From: Nitrososphaerota archaeon
Lineage (GTDB): Archaea > Thermoproteota > Nitrososphaeria > Nitrososphaerales > Nitrosopumilaceae
DNA length: 12,569 nucleotides
NCBI GenBank assembly: GCA_002730325.1
Contig: PBZV01000028.1
Coordinates: 9,197 to 21,765 of the forward strand
Direction of reading: 5' to 3'
The notes under the pieces are model-generated. The model saw only the letters and a list, made by a program, of their open reading frames with translations. It searched no databases and was not told the origin of the DNA. The translations under genes were made by a program, and so were the position numbers. Of this stretch, positions 1-6,283 are shown one piece after another (the stretch's first letter is position 1; each line of letters starts with the position of its first letter).

Positions 1-42
1 AAACTGGATATGTTAGATGTTGGCTGTATGAAGATAAAGAAT
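1..42 (+). CDS. possible 3' end of a plus-strand gene (partial)
   Basis: Reading from base 3, the plus strand encodes TGYVRCWLYEDKE followed by TGA at 40-42. This would be the C-terminus of a gene lying mostly outside the window. It would converge on the minus-strand gene that ends at base 46, leaving three bases between them. The frame starting at base 1 is also open, until a TGA at 52-54, so the choice of frame is uncertain. Frame 3 was preferred because it does not overlap the neighbour and ends in a charged tail. No family can be assigned from 13 residues. Confidence 0.25.
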
Positions 43-45
43 GAT

Positions 46-339
46 TTATTTTGAGTTTAGAAATTCATCGTCTATTTTTTTGAGATACACTTCCTGAATT
101 TGTGTTATTTCTCTTTGTGTGATATTTTTACAAATCATTTTTGCATATTTTTCTAAATCTTGATTTTGTTGAATGTTCTCAAATGCCTCGATTTTTTTAA
201 ATGACTCTTGTTCAAACTTCATTATGTTTTTTAATTCATTACTTATTTCTTCTAAATTCATTTTTTCATAATCTTTTGAATTTGATTTTCTAAAACTAAT
301 TTCATCAATTAATTTTGTAATCTCATCTGATTCTTGCAT
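46..339 (-). CDS. small helical hypothetical protein (97 aa)
   Basis: This 97-residue protein of unknown function starts with ATG at 339. It is rich in Glu, Lys, Asn and Ile. It looks almost entirely alpha-helical, with heptad-like spacing of Ile/Leu over roughly residues 5-55 (possible coiled coil) and again over residues 62-92. No signal peptide, membrane segment or catalytic motif is visible. It is the last of three small minus-strand genes: a 31-codon zinc-finger gene ends 31 bases upstream and a putative DUF6659-type gene lies before that. The sequence GGGTATTCA lies 17 bases upstream of the start. No family was recognised. Codon use matches the neighbours, so it is probably a real gene. 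Confidence 0.65.
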   Translation of the reverse strand: MQESDEITKLIDEISFRKSNSKDYEKMNLEEISNELKNIMKFEQESFKKIEAFENIQQNQDLEKYAKMICKNITQREITQIQEVYLKKIDDEFLNSK

Positions 340-370
340 GTGTGAATTGTATAAACTGAATACCCATAAA

Positions 371-466
371 TTAATTCTGATTATTTTTTTTATGTTCTAA
401 AATATGTTTTAATCCTTCTGACATGCTAAGTGTATCTAAATCAATTTCACAATAAGGACATTTCAA
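371..466 (-). CDS. mini C2H2 zinc-finger protein (31 aa)
   Basis: The reverse strand from 466 reads a TTG start followed by KCPYCEIDLD, and ends in HILEHKKNNQN before TAA at 371-373. It contains Cys3-x2-Cys6 and His21-x3-His25, a textbook C-x2-C-x14-H-x3-H zinc finger that fills almost the whole protein. Such single-finger proteins are common in archaea, where they are presumed to bind nucleic acid or a protein partner; the role here is unknown. The TTG start lies 13 bases after the stop of the upstream 124-residue gene (480-854), so the two are probably co-transcribed. An alternative start at Met15 would remove the CxxC, so TTG is preferred. There is no Shine-Dalgarno sequence. Gene finders with a length threshold would miss it. 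Confidence 0.6.
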   Translation of the reverse strand: MKCPYCEIDLDTLSMSEGLKHILEHKKNNQN

Positions 467-479
467 ATTAATTCAATGA

Positions 480-854
480 TTATGAGTGTTTTTTTACTAT
501 TGGTAGACAAGAATCAATAATTCTCAACATTTCTGATCTAATTACTTTTTTATCTATTGATACCCACACTCTTGATTTTTTAATCGCAAATGAAATTGTT
601 TGAACTTTCTTTCTTTCTTCCCATACAAATTCAACTTCGCCTAAATTCTTATCAAAAAATCCTTCTAGATCTGAATTCATAGCAATATGTGAAAACTGAA
701 ATTGTGAATTTTTATGATTTAATAGCGGTACTAGATCTTGTCTTCGTCTGTATGCGTTTAATTCACCACTCTCTCCAATTACGCCTACAAATCTGATAAA
801 TGGACTAATTGTTGTAATGTCTTCACAAATACGTTCTAGGTCTTTTTTTGACAT
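480..854 (-). CDS. thaumarchaeal conserved protein, DUF6659-like (124 aa)
   Basis: This 124-residue soluble protein starts with ATG at 854. The layout is a short N-terminal helix, the segment FIRFVGVIGESGELNAYRRR (residues about 19-38), a helical middle, then beta strands around VEFVWEERKKVQTISFAI and RVWVSIDK, ending in a C-terminal helix. This resembles a family that I recall as widespread in ammonia-oxidising archaea (annotated DUF6659), with a probable profilin- or roadblock-like alpha/beta fold. The assignment is from memory and not certain. The biochemical function is unknown. It appears to head a three-gene minus-strand unit with the mini zinc finger and the helical protein. An AT-rich box A candidate lies at 877-886, placed for a leaderless transcript. 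Confidence 0.75.
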   Translation of the reverse strand: MSKKDLERICEDITTISPFIRFVGVIGESGELNAYRRRQDLVPLLNHKNSQFQFSHIAMNSDLEGFFDKNLGEVEFVWEERKKVQTISFAIKKSRVWVSIDKKVIRSEMLRIIDSCLPIVKKHS

Positions 855-956
855 CTAAATAATCTGAAAAAAGATGATATTTTAATGATTATCTTGAATT
901 TTTATATGTTAAAACTTCATTCTTGATCTTCTAAATACAATTCAATTAACTTTGTT

Positions 957-1457
957 TTAAAATATTGATCCTAGCCCTACTACCACTACTATTGTCTTTA
1001 ATGCCTTCCCTGAAATCATAAATATTGTAAATTTAGAAAATTTCATTTTTTTTGCACCTGCAGAAATTAAAACTATATCTCCAATTACTGGTATCCATGA
1101 AGCAAAAAATATTGCACTCCACCCAAATTTGTCTAAAATTTTATGGCTTTTTTTATGTCCGTAGTCTTTGTGTTTATTTTTTTTAAATTTATTAAATATT
1201 CTATTTCCACCAAATCCTATTGCATAATTAAAAACTCCCCCAATAGTTGAACCTACCATTAATGCTGTTGCCACCAAAAAAATATTTTCACCACCCATTA
1301 ACAATGCTGATGTCAAAATTTCTGTAGGTATTGGTAATGCCGTCGCTGATAATAATGAATTTACGAATAATCCTATGACTCCATATTCTTGAAATGTATT
1401 ATTAGCTAAAATTTCCTGTAATTGCTGATAGTATTCTATGAATAACTCATAACTCAT
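957..1457 (-). CDS. YqaA-type VTT-domain membrane protein (166 aa)
   Basis: This is an integral membrane protein of the VTT (SNARE-associated/DedA superfamily) fold, closest in pattern to bacterial YqaA. Motifs visible are NSLLSATALPIPTE (residues 33-46, the re-entrant segment), GSTIGGVFNYAIG (69-81), a Lys/His-rich cytoplasmic loop (87-107), FASWIPVIGDIVLISAGA (118-135, second re-entrant loop with the Pro and Asp typical of the fold) and ISGKALKT (148-155). Some VTT proteins move phospholipid headgroups or lipid carriers across membranes; the substrate here is unknown. It starts with ATG at 1457 and is divergent from a second VTT protein at 1596, with 138 bases between them. The two proteins share the WIPVIGDI/TPVPDDI motif but are otherwise distant. 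Confidence 0.85.
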   Translation of the reverse strand: MSYELFIEYYQQLQEILANNTFQEYGVIGLFVNSLLSATALPIPTEILTSALLMGGENIFLVATALMVGSTIGGVFNYAIGFGGNRIFNKFKKNKHKDYGHKKSHKILDKFGWSAIFFASWIPVIGDIVLISAGAKKMKFSKFTIFMISGKALKTIVVVVGLGSIF

Positions 1458-1479
1458 CTTTTCTTCTTCATATTCCCCA

Positions 1480-1490
1480 TGGATTAAACA
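1480..1490 (-). promoter_or_regulatory. candidate box A for the YqaA-type gene
   Basis: On the minus strand the sequence TGTTTAATCC lies about 28 bases before the ATG at 1457, the spacing expected for an archaeal box A serving a nearly leaderless transcript. The match to TTTAWA is moderate. Confidence 0.3.
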
Positions 1491-1560
1491 TATCCATTAC
1501 AAATTAATTTCCATGGTAGATTCATCCATCTTCTACTCTATTTTTTTTAAAAAATCTTCA

Positions 1561-1573
1561 TTTTTATTAAATA
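1561..1573 (+). promoter_or_regulatory. candidate box A for the DedA-like gene
   Basis: TTTTTATTAAATA is centred about 28 bases before the ATG at 1596. This is a good TATA-like archaeal promoter at leaderless spacing. No Shine-Dalgarno sequence precedes the start, consistent with leaderless translation. Confidence 0.45.
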
Positions 1574-1595
1574 CGGTATATCTTTAATTTACTTC

Positions 1596-2228
1596 ATGGA
1601 TTTTACTGATATTTTCCCATTTGCTGTGGGTGATGGATATCTAATATTGTCTCTTGTGAGTTTCTTTGGCTCTCTTGTCCCTTTTGTGCCTCTGCCTGGT
1701 TTTTTGTTGCTAGCTACGATGTCTATTGGTACTCAATATGACTTACATATCTTAGCGTTAATTTCTGCAGTTTCAGCTACTGCCGCAAAACAAATTATAT
1801 TTTTTGTTAGTTTTAAAGGTAGAAGAATAATTAATGAAAAAACTAGAAAACGAATGCGTCCTTTTGAAAGATTAGTTAAAAAATATGGTGCAGCCGCAGC
1901 ATTTGTTGCAGCTGCAACTCCTGTGCCTGACGATATTATTTTTGTTCCTCTAGGATTAGCAAAATATAATCCAAAAAAATTTTTCATTTCAACTCTTGCT
2001 GGGAAAATTGTTCTTAGTTATTCTATAGTTTTTCTTTATCATTATTTGGGATTGTCTTTAGTTGAACCCCTTGTAAAAGATCTTGATAGTGCAACTCCTG
2101 TCTATGTTGGAATAATTATTTTTGGTGTTATGATGACTGTAGTAATTGTTTTACTTTTAAGATTAGATTGGGCTAGAATACTTGGAAAATTTCTACCTTG
2201 GACTCTGGATGAAAATAATAAAGACTAG
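1596..2228 (+). CDS. DedA/VTT-domain membrane protein (210 aa)
   Basis: This is an integral membrane protein of the DedA/VTT superfamily. Hydrophobic segments fall at about residues 14-45 (including the re-entrant VPFVPLPGFLLLA), 52-72, 98-120 (with TPVPDDIIFVPLGLAKYNPKKF, the second VTT motif), 130-150 and 168-190. A basic loop lies at about 74-96. Bacterial DedA proteins support undecaprenyl-phosphate or lipid recycling and membrane homeostasis; the archaeal substrate is not known. It starts with ATG at 1596, with a box A at leaderless distance. Its stop codon overlaps the stop of the convergent glycosylase gene. Clearly a VTT protein, but distinct in sequence from the divergent YqaA-type neighbour. 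Confidence 0.85.
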   Translation: MDFTDIFPFAVGDGYLILSLVSFFGSLVPFVPLPGFLLLATMSIGTQYDLHILALISAVSATAAKQIIFFVSFKGRRIINEKTRKRMRPFERLVKKYGAAAAFVAAATPVPDDIIFVPLGLAKYNPKKFFISTLAGKIVLSYSIVFLYHYLGLSLVEPLVKDLDSATPVYVGIIIFGVMMTVVIVLLLRLDWARILGKFLPWTLDENNKD

Positions 2229-2788
2229 TTTTTAATATTAATTTTAAAATTCCATAATTTCTCTGTTGATTTTTTAATTCCTATTCTTGATGTTGCTAAA
2301 ATCCTATCTGGTTTGATACCATTTGTTATGAATAATTTTGAATTTTTTGTTAAATCTATTCCGTATTGCTCTTTTGTGATTTCTAATGCTTGAGATAATT
2401 TTGCAGGACCATTTGTTAGATTTTTCAAATCTGAACTTTTTCGATTTTTCATCATTATTTCAATCCCTTTTTCAGGTTCGATTGTTCTAATCAGGACTGC
2501 TCCTGCTTTAGTTTTTGGATGTCTTGCAACTACATTGAAGCAATAATGCATTCCATAAGTAAAATAAACATAGGCTATCCCGACACTGCCGAACATTACT
2601 TTGTTCCTTTCTGTCATATTTGTAAATGCGTGACTAGCAGGATCATCTTTGTGCCTGTATGCCTCAGTTTCTGTAATAATTCCTGAAATTACCTTATTTC
2701 CAATTCTTCTGACAATCTTTTTTCCTAGCAGATTTTTTGCAACAGATACTGTATTTTCTAAATAAAATTTTCTAGGAAGACTGTTCAA
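2225..2788 (-). CDS. mpg: 3-methyladenine (alkyladenine) DNA glycosylase, AAG/MPG family (187 aa)
   Basis: This monofunctional base-excision-repair enzyme removes alkylated or deaminated purines (3-methyladenine, hypoxanthine) by hydrolysing the N-glycosidic bond. The AAG/Pur_DNA_glyco fold spans nearly the whole protein. ETEAY at residues 40-44 places the catalytic Glu at 42 (human Glu125) and Tyr44 at the base-stacking position. His53 lies eleven residues after the Glu, matching human His136. YVYFTYGMHYCFN (73-85) is the conserved core, and NGPAKL sits near the C-terminus. The start is TTG at 2788, because no ATG lies before the conserved LPRKFYL. It overlaps the upstream uracil glycosylase gene by 17 bases, implying coupled translation. 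The length is normal for prokaryotic members. Confidence 0.93.
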   Translation of the reverse strand: MNSLPRKFYLENTVSVAKNLLGKKIVRRIGNKVISGIITETEAYRHKDDPASHAFTNMTERNKVMFGSVGIAYVYFTYGMHYCFNVVARHPKTKAGAVLIRTIEPEKGIEIMMKNRKSSDLKNLTNGPAKLSQALEITKEQYGIDLTKNSKLFITNGIKPDRILATSRIGIKKSTEKLWNFKINIKN

Positions 2789-3365
2789 TGTCTATTAAAA
2801 CTTCATTATTGTTTTTTAATTCTTTGATTAATTCAAACAGCTTTGCAATGTCTTCATTTAACACATCAATTAATTTTTGATTGTAAATTGTTGCAGCTGG
2901 ATGAATTGTAATAAAATACAATTGATTATTTTTTCTTATTATTTTTCCTCTGAATTTTGTAATCTCAGAACCTCCTAAAATTGAATTAAATGCAGTATTG
3001 CCTAAAACACAAATAATTTTTGGTTTGATTATTGAAATTTCTTCTTTTAGATATTCTTGACATGTACTTCTTTCATCTGTATTAGGGACTCTATTGTTTG
3101 GCGGTCTACATTTGACGATGTTTGTAATGTAAACATCATCTCTTGAAACTCCTGCCATTTCTAGTGCCAAACTCAGTCTTTTTCCGGCAGCTCCGATAAA
3201 TGGTTCTCCATGTTTGTCTTCATTTCTTCCTGGGGCTTCTCCCACAAAAATTACATCTGATTTAAAATTCCCTTTGCCTGGAACTGAATTAGTCCTTGTT
3301 TTGTAAAGTTCACATTTTGTGCATTCTATGACATTTTGTTTAACTTGTTCTAATTTTTTCATCAT
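2772..3365 (-). CDS. udg: type-4 uracil-DNA glycosylase, [4Fe-4S] (197 aa)
   Basis: This enzyme excises uracil arising from cytosine deamination, starting base-excision repair. It belongs to family 4 of the UDG superfamily, as in Archaeoglobus and Thermus UDGa. Four Cys ligands for the iron-sulphur cluster are present at residues 15, 18, 86 and 102. Motif GEAPGRNED (42-50) is the active-site loop, and IHPAA with His155 is the second catalytic motif. VYITNIVKCRPPNNR is a further family hallmark. It starts at the first of two ATG codons, three bases after the tldD stop, and its 3' end overlaps the alkyladenine glycosylase gene, so the three genes are almost certainly one transcript. The length is typical for the family. 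Confidence 0.95.
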   Translation of the reverse strand: MMKKLEQVKQNVIECTKCELYKTRTNSVPGKGNFKSDVIFVGEAPGRNEDKHGEPFIGAAGKRLSLALEMAGVSRDDVYITNIVKCRPPNNRVPNTDERSTCQEYLKEEISIIKPKIICVLGNTAFNSILGGSEITKFRGKIIRKNNQLYFITIHPAATIYNQKLIDVLNEDIAKLFELIKELKNNNEVLIDIEQSS

Positions 3366-3368
3366 TTT

Positions 3369-4784
3369 TTAATTCACACTTTTCACTGTTGCATGCCCTC
3401 TAATTGTTGGTCCACCATTACCCATAATCATTGATTGCATAGGATCTCCTTTTCCACAATTGGTAATTGGTCTTACTGTGAAGTCATTTCCACATGCATC
3501 AATTGATTCAAAAAATTCTGGTGCGTTACCCATTACTATCACATCTCTTAACAAATCTGTGATTTCCCCATTTTCAATTTTTTGTGCATATTGACAAGAA
3601 ATACTCCAGTTATAGCGTTTCATGTCAATTGATGGTATCTTCATATCTGAAATTAAATACCCTGTTTTCACATCTTTAATCATTTCATCAACATCCCAAC
3701 TCCCATTTCCAATACATGTGCATGCCATGCGAATTAATGGCATGAATCTGTAGTTTGTTGATCTCATATTTCCTGTAGGTGACGTGTTGAAGATTTGTGC
3801 TGTTTCTCTATTTTGCATATGATTTTTTAAAATTCCTTCTTCCACAAGGTTTGTTTTTTTAGTTTTTACCCCTTCATCATCATAATAATACCATCCTAAA
3901 CTTTCTTTGATTGTAGGATCATCAAATACGTTTAATTCTTTTGAACCTATTTTTTCTCCAATTTTTCCTTTCCACCATGCACCTCCTGCCCATGCCATTT
4001 CTTTTCCAAGAACTCTGTCTGCTTCAGAAGGGTGTCCTAAAATCTCATGTGTTAACAATGATACAAAATCTGGATTCATTACCACTGTACTTTTTTCTTC
4101 ATTTGCAGGGTTTGCATCAATTAGTTGTGATGCTCTTAACGAAATTTCTTCTGCTTTGGAATCTATCGTGTTTGTAATTTGCTCCATTCCTCCTCGTCCT
4201 CCCTCTGTGGTGTTAACTGATTGTGTAATTCCTGATTCATGAGCTATTGCAACCATTTCTGCTATAACATCTGTAAAATTTTGTAAGATTTCTGAACCTT
4301 CACTATTTACAAAATATTTTGAATTAGTTGTATACTGTGAATTAATAATTGATTTAATGATTCTTGATGTTTTTGAAATTGTTCTACTACAATCTAATCC
4401 AATTTTTATCAATTCTTCTAATTCTGGATTTTTTAAAACTGGAAAATCTATTTTCCTTTTTGCTTTAGAATTTGGGTAAAAATCAATTTTATTTTTTTTA
4501 TCCTTTCCATAATGTATTGAATTTCTAATTGTATCGTCAACTGTTTTTTTAATTTCTTCAAATGATTTGGGGTCTGTAATTGATGAAAAACTCCATATAC
4601 CATTTTTAATTAGTCTGATTCCTATTCCTCTGTCACTGGTTGTTTTGACATGCTCTATTTCCTGGTTCTCTATCAGCACTGATTTTTTTTCTTGATATTC
4701 TGCTCTTACATCGCAATATTGTGCCCCTGCATCTGCTGCAAATTTGACTGCTTTATCGGCAAATTCTTGCAAATTTGAATCCAT
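3369..4784 (-). CDS. tldD: TldD-family metalloprotease homologue (471 aa)
   Basis: A member of the TldD/PmbA (TldD/TldE) family. In bacteria the TldD-TldE heterodimer is a zinc protease that degrades unfolded or ribosomally made peptides, such as microcin B17 precursor and CcdA. The active-site motif HEILGH (HExxxH) lies at residues 246-251, followed by PSEADR. A conserved Cys443 in NCGKGDP near the C-terminus matches the third metal ligand of TldD. The Gly-rich end (IMGNGGPTIRGHATV) is also typical, and the length is normal. The partner TldE/PmbA is not in this window. It starts with ATG at 4784, with a box A (AGATATACG) at 4808-4816. It is the first gene of an operon with two DNA-repair glycosylases; no functional link is known. 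Confidence 0.93.
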   Translation of the reverse strand: MDSNLQEFADKAVKFAADAGAQYCDVRAEYQEKKSVLIENQEIEHVKTTSDRGIGIRLIKNGIWSFSSITDPKSFEEIKKTVDDTIRNSIHYGKDKKNKIDFYPNSKAKRKIDFPVLKNPELEELIKIGLDCSRTISKTSRIIKSIINSQYTTNSKYFVNSEGSEILQNFTDVIAEMVAIAHESGITQSVNTTEGGRGGMEQITNTIDSKAEEISLRASQLIDANPANEEKSTVVMNPDFVSLLTHEILGHPSEADRVLGKEMAWAGGAWWKGKIGEKIGSKELNVFDDPTIKESLGWYYYDDEGVKTKKTNLVEEGILKNHMQNRETAQIFNTSPTGNMRSTNYRFMPLIRMACTCIGNGSWDVDEMIKDVKTGYLISDMKIPSIDMKRYNWSISCQYAQKIENGEITDLLRDVIVMGNAPEFFESIDACGNDFTVRPITNCGKGDPMQSMIMGNGGPTIRGHATVKSVN

Positions 4785-4807
4785 AATTTATTAAAATTGA
4801 AGAGATT

Positions 4808-4816
4808 CGTATATCT
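4808..4816 (-). promoter_or_regulatory. candidate box A for the tldD-udg-mpg operon
   Basis: On the minus strand AGATATACG is centred about 27 bases before the tldD ATG. This fits an archaeal TATA box driving a leaderless message for the three-gene operon. Confidence 0.35.
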
Positions 4817-4824
4817 TCTGTTAT

Positions 4825-4956
4825 CTATTGATTTGAAATTGCAGGCATGGTGAAATAATACTCATCTTCAAAATCATAGTCTACGACTCCTTTCTTTCTT
4901 AAAAATTCAAAATATTTTGTACAGTTTCTGTAAAATTGCTTATTATGTTCACTCAT
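4825..4956 (-). CDS. small acidic/aromatic hypothetical protein (43 aa)
   Basis: The reverse strand from the ATG at 4956 encodes MSEHNKQFYRN, then a basic stretch FEFLRKKG, then VVDYDFEDEYYFTMP, and stops at 4825-4827. It has 43 residues and no membrane segment. It contains a single Cys, and the second half is rich in Tyr, Phe, Asp and Glu. No family was recognised. Support comes from the clean ATG, codon use like the neighbours (AAA, GAA, GAT, TTA), a T/A-rich promoter-like stretch just upstream (GTAAAAATTTAC on the minus strand), and its position in an otherwise empty 360-base gap. It lies 40 bases upstream of tldD on the same strand. A chance ORF of this size cannot be excluded. Confidence 0.45.
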   Translation of the reverse strand: MSEHNKQFYRNCTKYFEFLRKKGVVDYDFEDEYYFTMPAISNQ

Positions 4957-5144
4957 GTTTTTCTTGTAAATTTTTACTTTTTTTTCAGAGAGTGAGCAAG
5001 TTTAGTTCTTAGGGTTTGTTTTCTTTAAGTAATTTTATTTGATAATTTTACCCCTAATGTGATTTCAAAATATCTTTCATTAATAATACTGAATAGACAT
5101 TGTTTGAATGAAAAGCTCAAGTATGCCTTTTAGTTTTTCATAAT

Positions 5145-6203
5145 GTGAATAAAACTTTAGAGTTATCTGAAATATCCCATTCTGAATGGCTATCCTTGAA
5201 TCAATTTTTTCATGAAATTAAACAGGTTGATTCCCAATGTGTTTCTGTTTATTATCCATATGGAAAAGGGGATGAAACTATCTCTTTACTGCGTGAAACT
5301 AAGAGAAGAGAGCCATTTGAAAAAATAGAATTAAAAATTGAAAAAACAATAAAACAACTCAAAGAAAATCCTATTTCTAAAGGTAAGTTTACAAAAACTT
5401 TTTGTATTTTTGGTTGGATAAAAAATGACAAAATCCATATAAAAAAAATTGGAACATCTAAAAAATTACCGTATATCTATATGACAAGTAAAAAACCATA
5501 TCTCAAACCATTTTCGGATATTCTCAAAATCAATCATAATGTTTTACTTGTAACCATTGATCAAAAAACTGCAAGAATACAAAAATTTCACGGTAACCAA
5601 ATAGTTCAAGAATCTAAACTCCGAATTGACTTACAAGGAAGACATAGAAAAGGTGGACAGAGTCAAGGTAGATTTCTAAGGGCAAGGCAAACCAAAATTC
5701 ATGTTTTTTTTAAGAACATTGCAAAGAAAATCAAAACAATGGATGGGTGTTCAGAGTTATTATTGTTAGGTGGAATTGGGCATGCAAAAACAGAATTTTA
5801 TGATGAACTTGATTCAGAATTTGTAAAAAAATGTAGATTTGTAGAAACACTGTCTTTTTCTACACCAATTAATGATATTCATAAAAAAATCATTCATCAT
5901 CTGTATGAACATAGACGAAAACATGTTGTAGAAATCATTCAAAAATATGAAAAACTTGTTAAAACAGGATTAACTGCAAAAAGAAATAATGTTATTTTTA
6001 AGGCATTAAAAATTGGAGCAGTAGATACACTAATTGTTTCAGTAAATTATCACACTGATTCACAATTCAAAAATATTCTTAAAATGATGGAAATGGCAAA
6101 AAATACATCAGCCAAAATTGAGTTTGTGTCCTCACCTAAAATTATCAAAACATTAGAAATTAATGATTCAGTTTTAGCTATACTCCGATACAAAATAAAA
6201 TAG
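5145..6203 (+). CDS. aRF1/eRF1-like GGQ protein without stop-codon decoding motif (352 aa)
   Basis: This looks like a diverged paralogue of archaeal release factor 1. A central eRF1 domain 2 runs from about residue 130 to 265 and contains GRHRKGGQSQGRFLRARQ (166-183) with the universal GGQ at 170-172, which triggers peptidyl-tRNA hydrolysis in the ribosomal centre. The C-terminus (285-352) matches eRF1 domain 3: ALKIGAVDTLIV and a final ILRYKI. The N-terminal 127 residues are divergent. No NIKS or YxCxxxF stop-recognition motif is present, and the C-terminal mini-domain insertion of true aRF1 is missing, so it is shorter than aRF1. This suggests peptide release on stalled ribosomes, as proposed for Vms1/ANKZF1-type eRF1 relatives, rather than normal termination. 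GTG start at 5145. Family confidence is high; the rescue role is inferred. Confidence 0.8.
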   Translation: MNKTLELSEISHSEWLSLNQFFHEIKQVDSQCVSVYYPYGKGDETISLLRETKRREPFEKIELKIEKTIKQLKENPISKGKFTKTFCIFGWIKNDKIHIKKIGTSKKLPYIYMTSKKPYLKPFSDILKINHNVLLVTIDQKTARIQKFHGNQIVQESKLRIDLQGRHRKGGQSQGRFLRARQTKIHVFFKNIAKKIKTMDGCSELLLLGGIGHAKTEFYDELDSEFVKKCRFVETLSFSTPINDIHKKIIHHLYEHRRKHVVEIIQKYEKLVKTGLTAKRNNVIFKALKIGAVDTLIVSVNYHTDSQFKNILKMMEMAKNTSAKIEFVSSPKIIKTLEINDSVLAILRYKIK

Positions 6204-6227
6204 ATTCAATCTATGGATTTTATCTAA

Positions 6228-6259
6228 AATACCCATGCTAGAAAATTAATTAGGGTATT
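6228..6259. promoter_or_regulatory. 7-base inverted repeat upstream of the PIN-ATPase gene
   Basis: AATACCC at 6228-6234 and its exact complement GGGTATT at 6253-6259 are separated by 18 AT-rich bases in the 80-base gap before the PIN-ATPase gene. The second arm lies 24 bases before its TTG start, at the box A position, so a bound factor could block TBP. It could also be a weak hairpin after the upstream gene. Confidence 0.3.
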
Positions 6260-6283
6260 CATAATTCAAAATAGATAGTAACA

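Noticed and set aside
1510..1545. GTAGA...TCTAC short inverted repeat and repeated CCATGG in the divergent VTT intergenic region
   Set aside because: A 5-base stem and two 6-base palindromes are too weak to call an operator without comparative data.
1733..1987. 84-codon minus-strand ORF opposite the DedA-like gene
   Set aside because: It is the complement of a conserved membrane protein; the hydrophobic composition simply mirrors the real gene.
2474..2482. GGTTCGATT resembling a tRNA T-loop
   Set aside because: It lies inside the alkyladenine glycosylase coding sequence, with no acceptor stem, anticodon arm or GC-rich stems around it.
3907..4242. Plus-strand ORFs opposite tldD (also 3941-4177)
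   Set aside because: They are shadows within the conserved tldD coding sequence around the HExxxH region.
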